From Comamonadaceae bacterium (GTDB lineage Bacteria > Pseudomonadota > Gammaproteobacteria > Burkholderiales > Burkholderiaceae_C), in the NCBI GenBank assembly GCA_947476015.1, contig CANJOS010000016.1, forward strand, positions 1-34,382: a DNA stretch of 34,382 nt, read 5' to 3'. Position 1 is the first letter of the stretch, and each line of letters begins with the position of its first letter. The position numbers were made by a program, and so were the translations under genes. Of this stretch, positions 24,268 to 33,229 are shown one piece after another. Under the pieces are notes generated by a model, which was not told the origin of the DNA, ran no database searches, and saw nothing but the letters and a program-made list of their open reading frames with translations.

Positions 24268-25262
24268 ACCTCAATCGTTCACCCTGGGCCCTGCATGCTT
24301 TGTTGTTGCTTGCTGCGATGGTCTTTCCTTTTGTGTCTAACTCTGCGTTTGTGATTAACTTCGGTGTGCTGGCGCTTTTTTATGCCTTCATTGGTCAATC
24401 TTGGAACATTGCGGGCGGCTTCGCAGGTCAATTGTCATTTGGGCACGTGGCCTTTTTTGGTGTGGGCGCTTATGCATCAACCATTGTGCAAATGCGTTTT
24501 GGTTTCAACCCTTGGTGGGGCTTGCCTGCTGCTGCGCTGGCGGGTGCCGCTGCAGGTTTTTTGATTGGCGTCATGTCATTCAGAGCAGGCCTGAAAGGTT
24601 CTTACTTTGCATTGATCACGCTGGCGTTTGCCGAAGTCTTCCGCATCATTGCCAATTCTGTGGAGATCACGGGCGGTGGTTTGGGCATGCTCATTCCCAT
24701 GAAGCAAACAGCGGCCAATTTCCAATTTGGTGACCGGCGTGTTTTCTATTTCATCATTTTGGCCTTGACCGTGATCTCGGTGGCGATTGCTTTGTGGCTC
24801 AAGGCTTCACGTTTTGGCGCCAGATTGGCAGCCATTCGTGAAAACGAAGATTCTGCAAGCGCCTTGGGCATCAACATCTTTGTGGAGAAAATCAAAATCA
24901 TGGCCATCTCTGGGGCCATTGCGGGTGCTGGTGGCTGCTTCTTTGCGCAGTACTTCCTGTACATCGACCCCACCATTGTGTTTGGCGTCGACAAGTCGGT
25001 TGAGATGTTGCTGGTGAGCATGATTGGGGGTGCGGGCACCGTCTATGGCCCACTCATTGGTGCTATCTTGCTGGCGGTTGTCAGTGAAGTCACTCGCTCC
25101 ATGTTCAGCTTCCAAGGCTTGTCTTTGGTGCTCTATGGCACTTTGCTGGTCATCATCATTGCCTTCTTGCCCAACGGCCTCATCGAATTGTTCAAACGCA
25201 AAAAACTCAAAGACGGGGATCAGTTGTCCGTTACCTCGTCAACCAAAGCAGGAGAAGCCTGA
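24264..25262 (+). CDS. ABC transporter permease, LivM type
   Basis: This 332-residue partner permease has about nine hydrophobic segments. It carries the LivM-type motif QSWNIAGGFAGQLSFGHVAFFGVGAYAS (about 45-75) and the loop with AIRENEDSASALGINIFVEKI (about 190-210), where the ATPase docks. A hydrophilic Lys-rich tail ends the protein. GGAG precedes the ATG by six bases, and the ATG overlaps the LivH-type stop. Its TGA shares one base with the next ATG (TGATG). Confidence 0.92.
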   Translation: MNLNRSPWALHALLLLAAMVFPFVSNSAFVINFGVLALFYAFIGQSWNIAGGFAGQLSFGHVAFFGVGAYASTIVQMRFGFNPWWGLPAAALAGAAAGFLIGVMSFRAGLKGSYFALITLAFAEVFRIIANSVEITGGGLGMLIPMKQTAANFQFGDRRVFYFIILALTVISVAIALWLKASRFGARLAAIRENEDSASALGINIFVEKIKIMAISGAIAGAGGCFFAQYFLYIDPTIVFGVDKSVEMLLVSMIGGAGTVYGPLIGAILLAVVSEVTRSMFSFQGLSLVLYGTLLVIIIAFLPNGLIELFKRKKLKDGDQLSVTSSTKAGEA

Positions 25263-26014
25263 TGCTCAAAGTCAAAGGGTTGACCAAAATATTTGGGGGC
25301 TTGCGTGCCGTAGACAACGCCACTTTGGAAGTTGCACCAGGTCAAATTGTTTCACTCATTGGACCCAATGGCGCTGGAAAGACCACTTTGTTTGCGTCCA
25401 TTGCCGGGTTTTACAAAATCGATGAAGGTGAAGTTGAATTGTTGGGGCAAAACATCTTGGGCTTGCCAGTGCACGAAATTGCACGCCGGGGCATGGTGCG
25501 AACATTTCAAATTACCCAACCCTTTGCCAAACTCACTGTGCTTGAAAACATTGCAGTGGGTGCGTTTCAGCAGTTCGCTTCCATGACCGAGGCGCATGCC
25601 CATGCGCGCTTGATTGCCGAAAAGGTCGGTATGACGGGCATGCTCGACCAGCCAGCCTCCGAGCTGACCGTAGCAGGACGAAAGCGACTTGAGCTTGCAC
25701 GTGCACTGGCCACAGGGCCGAAATTGTTGTTACTCGATGAGGTGATGGCGGGTCTGAACCCTCAGGAAATCATTGAAATCATTGCGCTCATTCGAAGTAT
25801 CCGTGATTCAGGCGTCACCATTTTGTTGATTGAGCACGTGATGCATGCCGTCATGAGCCTGTCTGAATACATCTATGTTTTGTCCTACGGCAAGATCATT
25901 GCGCAAGGAAAACCTCAGGAAGTGGTGACCAATCGCGAAGTGATCGAAGCTTATTTGGGCCGGGGTGCGGCAGATCAAATGGGCGAGAAAGAACAAGGAG
26001 AGGCGCATGCTTGA
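25262..26014 (+). CDS. ABC transporter ATPase, LivG type
   Basis: This 250-residue cytoplasmic ATPase has Walker A GPNGAGKTT (about 37-45), Walker B LLLLDEVMAGLNP (about 155-167) and the switch His in IEHVMH (about 190). The LSGGQ signature is replaced by LTVAGRKRLELARAL, a known LivG-style variant. The DEVMAGL form, with Val instead of Pro after Glu, is also usual for LivG. AGGAG lies before the ATG. The end overlaps the LivF-type gene by eight bases. Confidence 0.93.
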   Translation: MLKVKGLTKIFGGLRAVDNATLEVAPGQIVSLIGPNGAGKTTLFASIAGFYKIDEGEVELLGQNILGLPVHEIARRGMVRTFQITQPFAKLTVLENIAVGAFQQFASMTEAHAHARLIAEKVGMTGMLDQPASELTVAGRKRLELARALATGPKLLLLDEVMAGLNPQEIIEIIALIRSIRDSGVTILLIEHVMHAVMSLSEYIYVLSYGKIIAQGKPQEVVTNREVIEAYLGRGAADQMGEKEQGEAHA

Positions 26015-26708
26015 AATTCGAGGCTTGCACGCTGGCTATGGTGAGATTGAAATTTTGCGGGGCATTGACTTGGATGTCGGTGCTGGCGAAATCGTGGCCG
26101 TACTGGGCAGCAACGGCGTGGGAAAGTCAACTCTTAACAATAACATTTCTGCGCTTTACAAACCTTTCAGTGGCACCATCCGCTTTCAAGGTGAAGACAT
26201 CACCCGCATGACTTCCACTGAGGTGGTGCAACGCGGTCTGATTCATGTCCCAGAAGGTCGACGCATTTTCCCCAACCTCAACGTACGCGAAAATTTGGAG
26301 CTGGGCAGCCAGGTTCGCGGCAAAGCCAGGCGCTCTCAAAACTTGGCGCGGGTGGTCGAGATTTTTCCTCGGTTGAAGGAGCGCTTTTCACAATATGCTG
26401 GCACCTTGTCCGGTGGCGAGCAGCAAATGCTGGCCATTGGCCGAGGCCTCATGTCTGAACCCGCCTTGCTGATCATGGATGAGCCCTCTTTGGGTTTGTC
26501 TCCTCTGCTGGTGGAGCAAATGTTTGAGCTGATTGCGCGCATCAACAAAGAAGGCATGCCCATTTTGCTGATGGAACAAAATGCCGTCCAAACCTTGGCC
26601 ATTGCACACCGCGCCTACATCATTGAAAACGGTCGTGTGGCCATGCAAGGTTCTGCAGCTCAGTTGGCGCGTGATCCTGAACTCCGCAAGAATTACCTTG
26701 GGCTTTGA
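26007..26708 (+). CDS. ABC transporter ATPase, LivF type
   Basis: This 233-residue ATPase has Walker A GSNGVGKST, signature LSGGEQQML and Walker B LLIMDEPSLGLSP, all intact, followed by LLMEQN with the usual Gln/Asn in the LivF switch region. The frame reads open from 25965, but the ATG at 26007 has AAGGAG six bases upstream and gives the standard MLEIRGLHAGYG start. It completes the importer of five genes. The SDR gene follows after three bases. Confidence 0.93.
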   Translation: MLEIRGLHAGYGEIEILRGIDLDVGAGEIVAVLGSNGVGKSTLNNNISALYKPFSGTIRFQGEDITRMTSTEVVQRGLIHVPEGRRIFPNLNVRENLELGSQVRGKARRSQNLARVVEIFPRLKERFSQYAGTLSGGEQQMLAIGRGLMSEPALLIMDEPSLGLSPLLVEQMFELIARINKEGMPILLMEQNAVQTLAIAHRAYIIENGRVAMQGSAAQLARDPELRKNYLGL

Positions 26709-26711
26709 AAC

Positions 26712-27479
26712 ATGTTCAAGCCTGATCTGGAACTCTCGGGCAGACATGCACTTGTCACAGGGGCAGGCACAGGCATTGGCTTGGCAACTGCTTGTTCGCT
26801 CTCGCGCCATGGTGCCAAGGTGGCGGCTGTGGTGCAAAGCCAAAATCAGGTGGATGCATTGTCCCAGCTGCTGCCTCACGCAGTGATCTTTGTGCAAGAC
26901 TTGCTGGACGACGAGGCTTGTGCAGCATTGCCAGCCAAGGCGGCTGCGGCAATCGGGGGGCTAGATTGTTTGGCATGCTGTGCCGGTATTTTCTTCAAAA
27001 AACTTTCTGACGAAATAAGCGTGGCTGAGTGGCGCCAGACGTTGGCGCTGAATTTAGATGCCACTTTCATTTTGACGCGCGCTGCCATTGCGCAGATGCG
27101 TCAACTGCGCTCCTCTCCAAGCAGCGATGCCAGTGTGGTGGTCATCAGCAGTCAAATTGGTTTGGTTGGACACGCGCGGGGTGCGGCGTATGCGGCCTCC
27201 AAAGCAGGTCTCAATGGCATGGTGAAGTCCTTGGCTTTAGAGTGGGCCACTGAAGGGGTTCGCATCAATGCCGTGGGTCCAGGTCCGGTGGCCACCCCGA
27301 TGGTGGCGCCCACCATGGGTGACCCGCAAGCGCTGGCGGCCATGCAGGCGAGCATTCCCATGGGTCGACTGGGTGAACCAGAGGAAATTGGCGAAGTGGT
27401 GAGCTTCTTGCTTTCGCAAAGAGCCTCCTTTGTCACGGGGCAAGTGCTTTGCGCCGATGGTGGTTTTACAGCGCGTTGA
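26712..27479 (+). CDS. Short-chain dehydrogenase/reductase (SDR)
   Basis: This 255-residue classical SDR has the cofactor loop TGAGTGIG (16-23) and catalytic Asn114, Ser147, Tyr160 and Lys164 (YAASK). C-terminal [15 protein letters not shown] is the usual SDR ending. No acidic residue is clear at the end of the second strand (AAVVQSQNQ), so cofactor choice (NAD or NADP) is open. It oxidises or reduces an alcohol/ketone; in this operon it may act on the hydroxy acid after hydration, or on an alcohol group of the substrate. It is tightly packed between the ABC ATPase gene and the DUF4387 gene. Confidence 0.9.
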   Translation: MFKPDLELSGRHALVTGAGTGIGLATACSLSRHGAKVAAVVQSQNQVDALSQLLPHAVIFVQDLLDDEACAALPAKAAAAIGGLDCLACCAGIFFKKLSDEISVAEWRQTLALNLDATFILTRAAIAQMRQLRSSPSSDASVVVISSQIGLVGHARGAAYAASKAGLNGMVKSLALEWATEGVRINAVGPGPVATPMVAPTMGDPQALAAMQASIPMGRLGEPEEIGEVVSFLLSQRASFVTGQVLCADGGFTAR

Positions 27480-27483
27480 TTGA

Positions 27484-27801
27484 ATGACCATGCCTGCTCT
27501 GCCCCTTGCCCATTTGGCCAGCGTCATTCGGAGCAAAAATGCGGGGCCTTTGTGCGTGACGATTGATTTATTTTTTCGCGACACCCAAGCCTATGAGCGT
27601 GCTGTTCAAAGCGAGGCTTTGAAAGCCCCCTCCATCGCTTTCCATTACGGGCTGCATGCATCGCAAATCCGGCGATTCGAATTACCAAGAATCATGGCCA
27701 TCAAGCTTTCAATGCCCCGTGCAGTTTGCGCAGGCGATCCTGGTGATGGTGATCTGTATGGAGCGCAGCAGCATGCCCCGTTGCTGCGGTTGATGCTGTG
27801 A
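27484..27801 (+). CDS. DUF4387 family protein
   Basis: This 105-residue protein matches the DUF4387 pattern closely: an IRSKNAGPLCVTIDLFF segment near 16-32, then MAIKLSMPRAVCAGDPGDGDLYGAQQHAPLL at the C-terminus. The family is nearly always next to an AtuA/DUF1446-type gene, as here, and some long AtuA proteins have a C-terminal domain that may correspond to it. It is probably the small subunit of a complex with the next gene product. Its biochemical role is unknown to me. It is coupled by a GTGA overlap to the AtuA-like gene. Confidence 0.85.
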   Translation: MTMPALPLAHLASVIRSKNAGPLCVTIDLFFRDTQAYERAVQSEALKAPSIAFHYGLHASQIRRFELPRIMAIKLSMPRAVCAGDPGDGDLYGAQQHAPLLRLML

Positions 27802-29234
27802 AGTCGTTGCTTGAAAACACTGCCGTTGCTCATTTGTTGAGGAGCCATCGACCCGGAACCGAGCGCCTGCGTGTGTTGTCAGCTTCGGGCCAGTTGGGTT
27901 TTGGAATTGTCAAAGAATCTTTTGAACGTGGCTTGCTGCGACGTCCGCATTTCATTGGCTGTGACATGGGCTCCATTGATCCTGGCCCGTATTACTTGGG
28001 TTCAGGGCAGATGGCCGCACCTCATGAGATGGTCCGTCGCGACTTAGAGATGGTCTTGCGCGCAGCACGTGAGTTGAATGTGCCCTTGATCATTGGCAGC
28101 GCAGGAACAGCAGGGGCAAAGCCTCATTTGGAAGCCACGCTGGCTTTGCTGCGAGAAGTGGCAGAAGCCAACGAGTGGTCATTCCGAGTCGCCACCATTG
28201 GCAGTGATGTGCCGAGAAACGTTCTGATCAAGGCCCGCGCAGAGGGCCGCCTGAAAGCCTTGGACGAATCAGAGACCTCCTTTCATTTGAGCTTGCCAGC
28301 AGATCAAGTCATGAAAGATGCCAGTCACATCGTGGCCCAATGTGGCAGCCACACTTTCATCCAAGCTTTGCAGTCGATGCCCGATGTGTTGATTGCAGGG
28401 CGCTCGTGTGACACCGCCATCTTTGCCGCCTTGCCCCAAATGTTGGGCTACGATCCCGCGCTTTCATTGCACATGGCCAAGATCATTGAGTGCACTTCTT
28501 TGTGTTGTGTGCCTGGTGGACGTGATGCCATCTTGGCAGAGTTGGGTGAGACCGACTTCATTCTGGAGAGCCTGAACCCAAATGCACATGCCACGCCCGC
28601 TTCTGTGGCCGCACATGCACTTTACGAACAAGCCGATCCTTGGGTCGTTGAAGAACCCGAGGGTACTTTGGATTTGCATCAAGCACACTACACGGCTGTG
28701 GATGAACATCGCACGCAAGTATCGGGTGCGCAGTGGCGACCGCGTGCCCTACCCACCTTCAAGGTGGAAGGCGCTTTGCGTGTAGGGTCGCGGGCTGTCT
28801 TGTTGGCAGGCGTGGCCGACCCCACCATGGTCGAACAAATGCCCAGTGCACTTGAGGAAGTGAGTCGGCGTGTGCATCAGTTGTTGCCTGGTGCTTGGAC
28901 CATCGTGTCGCATCTGTATGGCCAAGGCGCAGTGAGAGAACTGCCTGAGGCACAACGAAGTTCTCATGAGATTGGTTTGGTCATTGAGTTTTTGGCGCCT
29001 GATGCAGGCATGGCCAAAACGGCCGCTTCAGTGTTCAAACAAAACCTGTTGCATTTTGGTTTTACAGGTCGATTGACCACAGGCGGAAACTTGGCGTTTG
29101 CATTCACGCCGAGCGAGATCGATGCCAACGATTGTTATCGATTTGTCCTCTATCACGTGATGGAGGGTGTTCGTGCCGATGAACTCTTCGTCATTGAGGC
29201 TCACGACTGGAACTTTCAAGGGGTTCCCGCATGA
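27798..29234 (+). CDS. AtuA-like (DUF1446) family protein
   Basis: This 478-residue protein is of the AtuA/DUF1446 type, named from the acyclic terpene utilization cluster. Recognisable parts are VLSASGQLGFGI near 28-39, the acid-rich CDMGSIDPGPYYLGSG near 55-70, GSAGTAGAKPHLE near 100-112 and the AGRSCDTAIFAALP stretch near 195-208. The GTG start overlaps the DUF4387 stop. No terpene or CoA gene is present, so the atu name should not be carried over. It likely works with DUF4387 on an organic acid; the mechanism is not known to me. It is followed by the regulator gene with a four-base overlap. Confidence 0.85.
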   Translation: MKSLLENTAVAHLLRSHRPGTERLRVLSASGQLGFGIVKESFERGLLRRPHFIGCDMGSIDPGPYYLGSGQMAAPHEMVRRDLEMVLRAARELNVPLIIGSAGTAGAKPHLEATLALLREVAEANEWSFRVATIGSDVPRNVLIKARAEGRLKALDESETSFHLSLPADQVMKDASHIVAQCGSHTFIQALQSMPDVLIAGRSCDTAIFAALPQMLGYDPALSLHMAKIIECTSLCCVPGGRDAILAELGETDFILESLNPNAHATPASVAAHALYEQADPWVVEEPEGTLDLHQAHYTAVDEHRTQVSGAQWRPRALPTFKVEGALRVGSRAVLLAGVADPTMVEQMPSALEEVSRRVHQLLPGAWTIVSHLYGQGAVRELPEAQRSSHEIGLVIEFLAPDAGMAKTAASVFKQNLLHFGFTGRLTTGGNLAFAFTPSEIDANDCYRFVLYHVMEGVRADELFVIEAHDWNFQGVPA

Positions 29235-30022
29235 CGGCCCGTTTGCCTCTGACCAAATACCACCAAATTTACCTGGTGCTGCGTGAACAATTGTTAGAAG
29301 GCCGGTTTGTCAAAGCCATGCCTGCAGAAATTGAATTGGCCAAACAGTTTGGCGTGGGTCGCGTGACTGTTCGCCATGCCATGGAGCAACTGGTAGCAGA
29401 AGACTTGATTGTTCGTGTGGCTGGGCGAGGCACCTTTCCTAAACCCCAGTCCACCCCGCCCTTGAACTTGGGTGCTGCAGGCCTTTCGCAGCCCACACGA
29501 TTGGCGGGTTTGATGGAAAATATTGTGAGTGCCAGTCGCGCCACCACTGTCAAACTACTGGATTGGCGCACCATCAATGCCCCAGAAGATGTAGCGAATG
29601 CCTTGCAAGTTCCTTTGGGAATCTCTGTGAAAAAGGCGGTGCGTTTGAGAAGCTCGCGTGAAGGGCCGATGTCTTACATCACAACCTACGTCCCTTTTAA
29701 TTTAGGCGCAGGTTTTACGCGCCGAGATTTGTCTGCCAAGCCCATGCTGCAGTTATTGAGTGAACAGGGTGTGAGCTTAGGTCGCGCACAACAAACCATT
29801 TCAGCTCGGCAGGCCGATGCCCGTGTGGCAGAGGCCTTAGGTGTGGCCATTGGCACTGCCTTGTTGGCTGTGAGGCGACGTGTATTTGACGCAGATGAAA
29901 AGCCAGTGCAATGGTTAGAGGGGCTTTACCGGCCTGATCGTTACGAATACCAACTCGAAGTCTCAAGCATCGGTAATGTGGATGCTCGAGTTTCGATGAA
30001 AGAAGAAAAGGCCAAGAATTGA
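29231..30022 (+). CDS. GntR-family regulator, HutC/UTRA subfamily
   Basis: This 263-residue DNA-binding regulator has an N-terminal winged helix-turn-helix (about 10-75; AKQFGVGRVTVRHAMEQL) and AGRGTF wing. A UTRA effector domain (about 90-245) contains SYITTYVPF and the ISARQADARVAEALG segment. HutC-type members bind a small acid or amino-acid derivative and usually repress their own cluster. It sits in the middle of the 13-gene operon rather than upstream, coupled on both sides. The palindromes at 13301 and 21994 are the natural candidate targets, though half-site spacing differs from classic short HutC operators. Confidence 0.9.
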   Translation: MTARLPLTKYHQIYLVLREQLLEGRFVKAMPAEIELAKQFGVGRVTVRHAMEQLVAEDLIVRVAGRGTFPKPQSTPPLNLGAAGLSQPTRLAGLMENIVSASRATTVKLLDWRTINAPEDVANALQVPLGISVKKAVRLRSSREGPMSYITTYVPFNLGAGFTRRDLSAKPMLQLLSEQGVSLGRAQQTISARQADARVAEALGVAIGTALLAVRRRVFDADEKPVQWLEGLYRPDRYEYQLEVSSIGNVDARVSMKEEKAKN

Positions 30023-31284
30023 GAACATACCAAACGCTTGCTCAAAAACTCATTGCCAAGGCCGCTGGCCGTTCTCATGTTGCTGTGGGAGAAATTGTGA
30101 ACTGCCAAGTTGATTTGGCCATGTTTCATGATTCGTCTGGACCCAGACGTCTCAAGCCCATGCTAGAAGAGTTGGGCGCACAAATTTGGGACAAGTCACG
30201 TGTGGTTTTGATCATGGACCATTACGTGCCCGAACAAGACGATGATTCACGCCGTATTGTCCGTATCGCGCGCGAATGGGCTGTTGAGCAAAAACTGCCG
30301 CACGTGTATGACAGTCAAGGCATTTGTCATGTGGTCTTGCCACAAAAGGGGCATCTCAAGCCAGGTATGTTTTGTGTGGGCGGTGACTCTCACTCACCCA
30401 CGGGCGGTGCGCTGGGCACTTACATGTTTGGCGTCGGTAGCACTGAAATGCTAGGGGTTGTGGTGACAGGCCAAATTTGGGTGCGTGTTCCGCAAACTTA
30501 TCTGATGCGTTGGCACCATCGCCTTCAAACGGGTGTCACTGCCAAGGACATGATGCTGCACATGATTGGCAAATTTGGCATGAACGGTGGTGAATACCAA
30601 GCGGTTGAATTTGGTGGTGAAGCGGTGCAAGCCTTGTCTATGCAGGAGCGTATGACGATGTCCAACATGAGCGCAGAAATGGGCTCTCAAGTGGGCTTGA
30701 TTGCCCCTGATGAAGTGACGCGCGCATGGCTTGCAACCACAGGCGCCCAAGATGTTCATGTGGAAGGCTGGCACACCGACGAAGGTGCAGATGCCGTGAT
30801 TCATGACTTTGATGCTGCCACGCTGGTACCTCAAGTGGCCGCACCGCACAGTCCCGCCAATACCCGCGCAGTAGGTGAGTTCCAAAACACCCCGATTCAG
30901 GTCGCCTACATTGGGGCTTGCACGGGAGCGAAGTTAGACGATTTGCGAGCGGCAGCGCAAGTCTTGAAAGGGCATCAACTGCCTTCAGGTGTGCGTTTGA
31001 TGGTGGCGCCCGCCAGCTTGCATGATCAGGCGCAAGCTGAAAGTGAAGGGGTGATGCAATCGCTTCGAGAAGCCGGCGCAGAAGTTCTGCCCACGTCTTG
31101 CGGCGCGTGTTCGGGATATGGTGGCAGCATTCCTGATGGTGCCAATGTGATTGCCACTACGGCGAGAAATTTCAAGGGCCGAATGGGCTCTGCCACTGCT
31201 CAGGTTTATTTGGCTTCTCCTTATACCGTGGCAGCTTCTGCTATCAGAGGTTTTATCACAGACCCACGCGAGGTTCTGGCATGA
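30019..31284 (+). CDS. Aconitase-family hydro-lyase, large subunit (LeuC/DmdA/homoaconitase type)
   Basis: This 421-residue protein is of the size of small two-subunit aconitase homologues. The [4Fe-4S] ligands Cys301 (GACTGAK), Cys361 and Cys364 (CGACSG) are intact, as are MDHYVPEQD and the GGDSHSPTGG motif. The late loop reads ARNFKGRMG where LeuC usually has NRNF, and CGACSGYGGS is unlike CGPCLG. A role in leucine synthesis is unlikely since no leuA or leuB is near. It probably hydrates or dehydrates an aconitate- or dialkylmaleate-like acid with the next protein. The start is TTG overlapping the regulator stop (TTGA), supported by the family N-terminus and an AAGG upstream. Confidence 0.88.
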   Translation: MRTYQTLAQKLIAKAAGRSHVAVGEIVNCQVDLAMFHDSSGPRRLKPMLEELGAQIWDKSRVVLIMDHYVPEQDDDSRRIVRIAREWAVEQKLPHVYDSQGICHVVLPQKGHLKPGMFCVGGDSHSPTGGALGTYMFGVGSTEMLGVVVTGQIWVRVPQTYLMRWHHRLQTGVTAKDMMLHMIGKFGMNGGEYQAVEFGGEAVQALSMQERMTMSNMSAEMGSQVGLIAPDEVTRAWLATTGAQDVHVEGWHTDEGADAVIHDFDAATLVPQVAAPHSPANTRAVGEFQNTPIQVAYIGACTGAKLDDLRAAAQVLKGHQLPSGVRLMVAPASLHDQAQAESEGVMQSLREAGAEVLPTSCGACSGYGGSIPDGANVIATTARNFKGRMGSATAQVYLASPYTVAASAIRGFITDPREVLA

Positions 31285-31781
31285 GTGCGATTCACAAAGT
31301 TTGGAAACTGGGCGCCGATATTGACACGGATCAATTGGCGCCAGGGGCGTACATGAAATTGGGTATTCACGACATCGCGAAACATTGCCTAGAAGGTGTT
31401 CGTCCCGAATTTGCGGCCCAAGTGAAAGTTGGGGATGTGTTGGCGGCAGGTCCAAATTTTGGCATTGGCTCTTCCAGAGAGCAGGCCGCAGATGCTTTGG
31501 TCAAATTGGGCGTGAAAGCTGTCATTGCGCCCTCTTATGGTGGCTTGTACTTTCGAAATGCATTCAATTTAGGCCTGTTATTGCTCACCTGCAAGCAAGC
31601 TTCCTCGCTGGAAGAAGGAGAGGCCATCTCCTTGGATTTAAAACAATGGGCCGTCGTGCGAACCAACGGGCAACGCTTGGCTTGCGATCCCATACCTGAC
31701 TTTCTGGTAGCCATGGTAGAAGCCGGTGGTCTGTTACCACAACTCAAACAGCGTTTGCAATCTGAAAGAGATTCATCATGA
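31281..31781 (+). CDS. Aconitase-family hydro-lyase, small subunit (LeuD type)
   Basis: This 166-residue swivel-domain subunit has LGADIDTDQLAPGAY near 10-24 and FGIGSSREQAADAL near 66-79, both strong LeuD-type signatures. The loop after the first motif, which sets substrate choice in isopropylmalate and homoaconitate enzymes, reads AYMKLG here and does not match forms I know. It forms the heterodimer with the large subunit encoded immediately upstream by a four-base overlap. The exact substrate is unknown. Confidence 0.9.
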   Translation: MSAIHKVWKLGADIDTDQLAPGAYMKLGIHDIAKHCLEGVRPEFAAQVKVGDVLAAGPNFGIGSSREQAADALVKLGVKAVIAPSYGGLYFRNAFNLGLLLLTCKQASSLEEGEAISLDLKQWAVVRTNGQRLACDPIPDFLVAMVEAGGLLPQLKQRLQSERDSS

Positions 31782-33178
31782 AACATCAACAACCGCCCCG
31801 AATTGTGCGAGCAGACAAAATGCCCGTGAACACCCCCGAGGTGCCAGTCTGCATCGTGGGTGGTGGCTCATGCGGCTTGACGGCGGCCATTGCATTGCGA
31901 ACGACTGGCATCGATGTTTTGGTCCTTGAACGCGATGAATCAGGAACGGGATCTACGGCTTTGTCGTCAGGCTTTATTCCAGCCGCGGAAACACGCCTGC
32001 AAAAATCTTTGGGTATCCATGACTCTTTTCAATTGCTCATTGATGACGTCATGAACAAGGCGCATGGGCAGGCGCCTTTGCATTTGGTGAAGGCTTATGT
32101 CGAAGCGACCACCGAAGCGATCGACGCGCTTGAAAAAATGGGTTTGCCTTTTGAGATCGTAGACGGATTTTTGTATCCGGGCCATACCGTGCGGCGCATG
32201 CATACCATGCCTGAGAAAACAGGCGCCACGCTCATGACCCGTTTGGCGCAAGTTGCCAATGATTTGGGTACCGATGTTTTGGGCCAAGCCTTGGTCTGTG
32301 AGTTGTGGGTCGATGCCCAAGACCATGTTCTGGGCGTAGGCTATCAACGTCCTGATGGGACGATTGAACATTTGTCATGCCAATATTTGCTATTGGCTTG
32401 CAATGGTTTTGGGGGCAACACAGACATGGTCAAAGAGTTGTTGCCTGAAATGGCCAATGCTGTGTTTGCAGGACACCAAGGCAACGATGGCACTGCCATT
32501 CAATGGGGTCGCCAATTGGGTTTGCAAATGGGGGACCTTGATGCCTACCAAGGACATGGTTCCTGGGTAACCCCCCAGGGCGCGCTCATGACCTGGGCCT
32601 TCATCATGGAAGGGGGCGTGCAAGTCAATGCCTTGGGCAAACGCTTCAACGATGAAACCGGTGGCTATTCTGAAGCGGCCATGCATGTGCTCAATCAACC
32701 CGGTAGCATTGCTTGGAATGTGTTTGATGCGCCCTTGCTCAAATTGCTGCGAAGTTTTCCTGATTTCCGCGATGCAGAGTCAGCAGGTGCCTTGCGAACA
32801 GCATCCGACGTCGCAAGCTTGGCTGCCATGGTGGGTTGTGATGTGGCCACTTTGCAGAGCACCCTGAATGAAGTAAGGGAAGGTCATACCGACGCCATGG
32901 GCAGAAGCTTCACACGCTCTTTGCAGGCGCCCTATCACGCCATCAAAGTGACTGGCGCGCTGTTCCACACGCAAGGCGGTTTAGAGGTGGATGCCCAATG
33001 TCGTGTGATGAAAATCAATGGTCAGACCTTGCATAACTTGTATGCAGCAGGCGGTGCGGCGAGAGGTGTTTCGGGTCGAGGTGCCGATGGCTATTTGGCT
33101 GGCAACGGTTTGCTCAGCGCAGTGGGCGGCGGTTGGTTGGCAGCCAAAGACATTGCCCGTCATTTTCAAACACATTGA
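31778..33178 (+). CDS. FAD-dependent fumarate-reductase/tricarballylate-dehydrogenase-like flavoprotein
   Basis: This 466-residue FAD_binding_2 protein has the dinucleotide fold Gly28-x-Gly30-x2-Gly33 (VGGGSCGL) ending in LVLERDE, and a capping domain. The active-site segment FHTQGGLEVD (His397) is as in fumarate reductase flavoproteins and tricarballylate dehydrogenase, and AARGVSGRGADGYLAGNGL near 427-445 binds FAD. There is no signal peptide or heme motif, so it is cytoplasmic. It would desaturate a di- or tricarboxylate to a substrate for the LeuC/LeuD pair, or run the reverse. It is coupled to leuD-like by a four-base overlap. Re-oxidation partners are not encoded nearby. Confidence 0.88.
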   Translation: MKHQQPPRIVRADKMPVNTPEVPVCIVGGGSCGLTAAIALRTTGIDVLVLERDESGTGSTALSSGFIPAAETRLQKSLGIHDSFQLLIDDVMNKAHGQAPLHLVKAYVEATTEAIDALEKMGLPFEIVDGFLYPGHTVRRMHTMPEKTGATLMTRLAQVANDLGTDVLGQALVCELWVDAQDHVLGVGYQRPDGTIEHLSCQYLLLACNGFGGNTDMVKELLPEMANAVFAGHQGNDGTAIQWGRQLGLQMGDLDAYQGHGSWVTPQGALMTWAFIMEGGVQVNALGKRFNDETGGYSEAAMHVLNQPGSIAWNVFDAPLLKLLRSFPDFRDAESAGALRTASDVASLAAMVGCDVATLQSTLNEVREGHTDAMGRSFTRSLQAPYHAIKVTGALFHTQGGLEVDAQCRVMKINGQTLHNLYAAGGAARGVSGRGADGYLAGNGLLSAVGGGWLAAKDIARHFQTH

Positions 33179-33229
33179 GTGTGACCCTGCACCCAACTAA
33201 ATTCAGTCTCTTCAAGGAAATATCTTTTT

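Noticed and set aside
27798-29234. Acyclic terpene utilization pathway from the AtuA name
   Set aside because: No geranyl-CoA carboxylase, CoA ligase or other atu gene is present.
30019-31781. Calling the aconitase-type pair leuC/leuD of leucine synthesis
   Set aside because: No leuA or leuB is near, the cysteine loop and the ARNF and AYMKLG loops are atypical, and the operon is catabolic.
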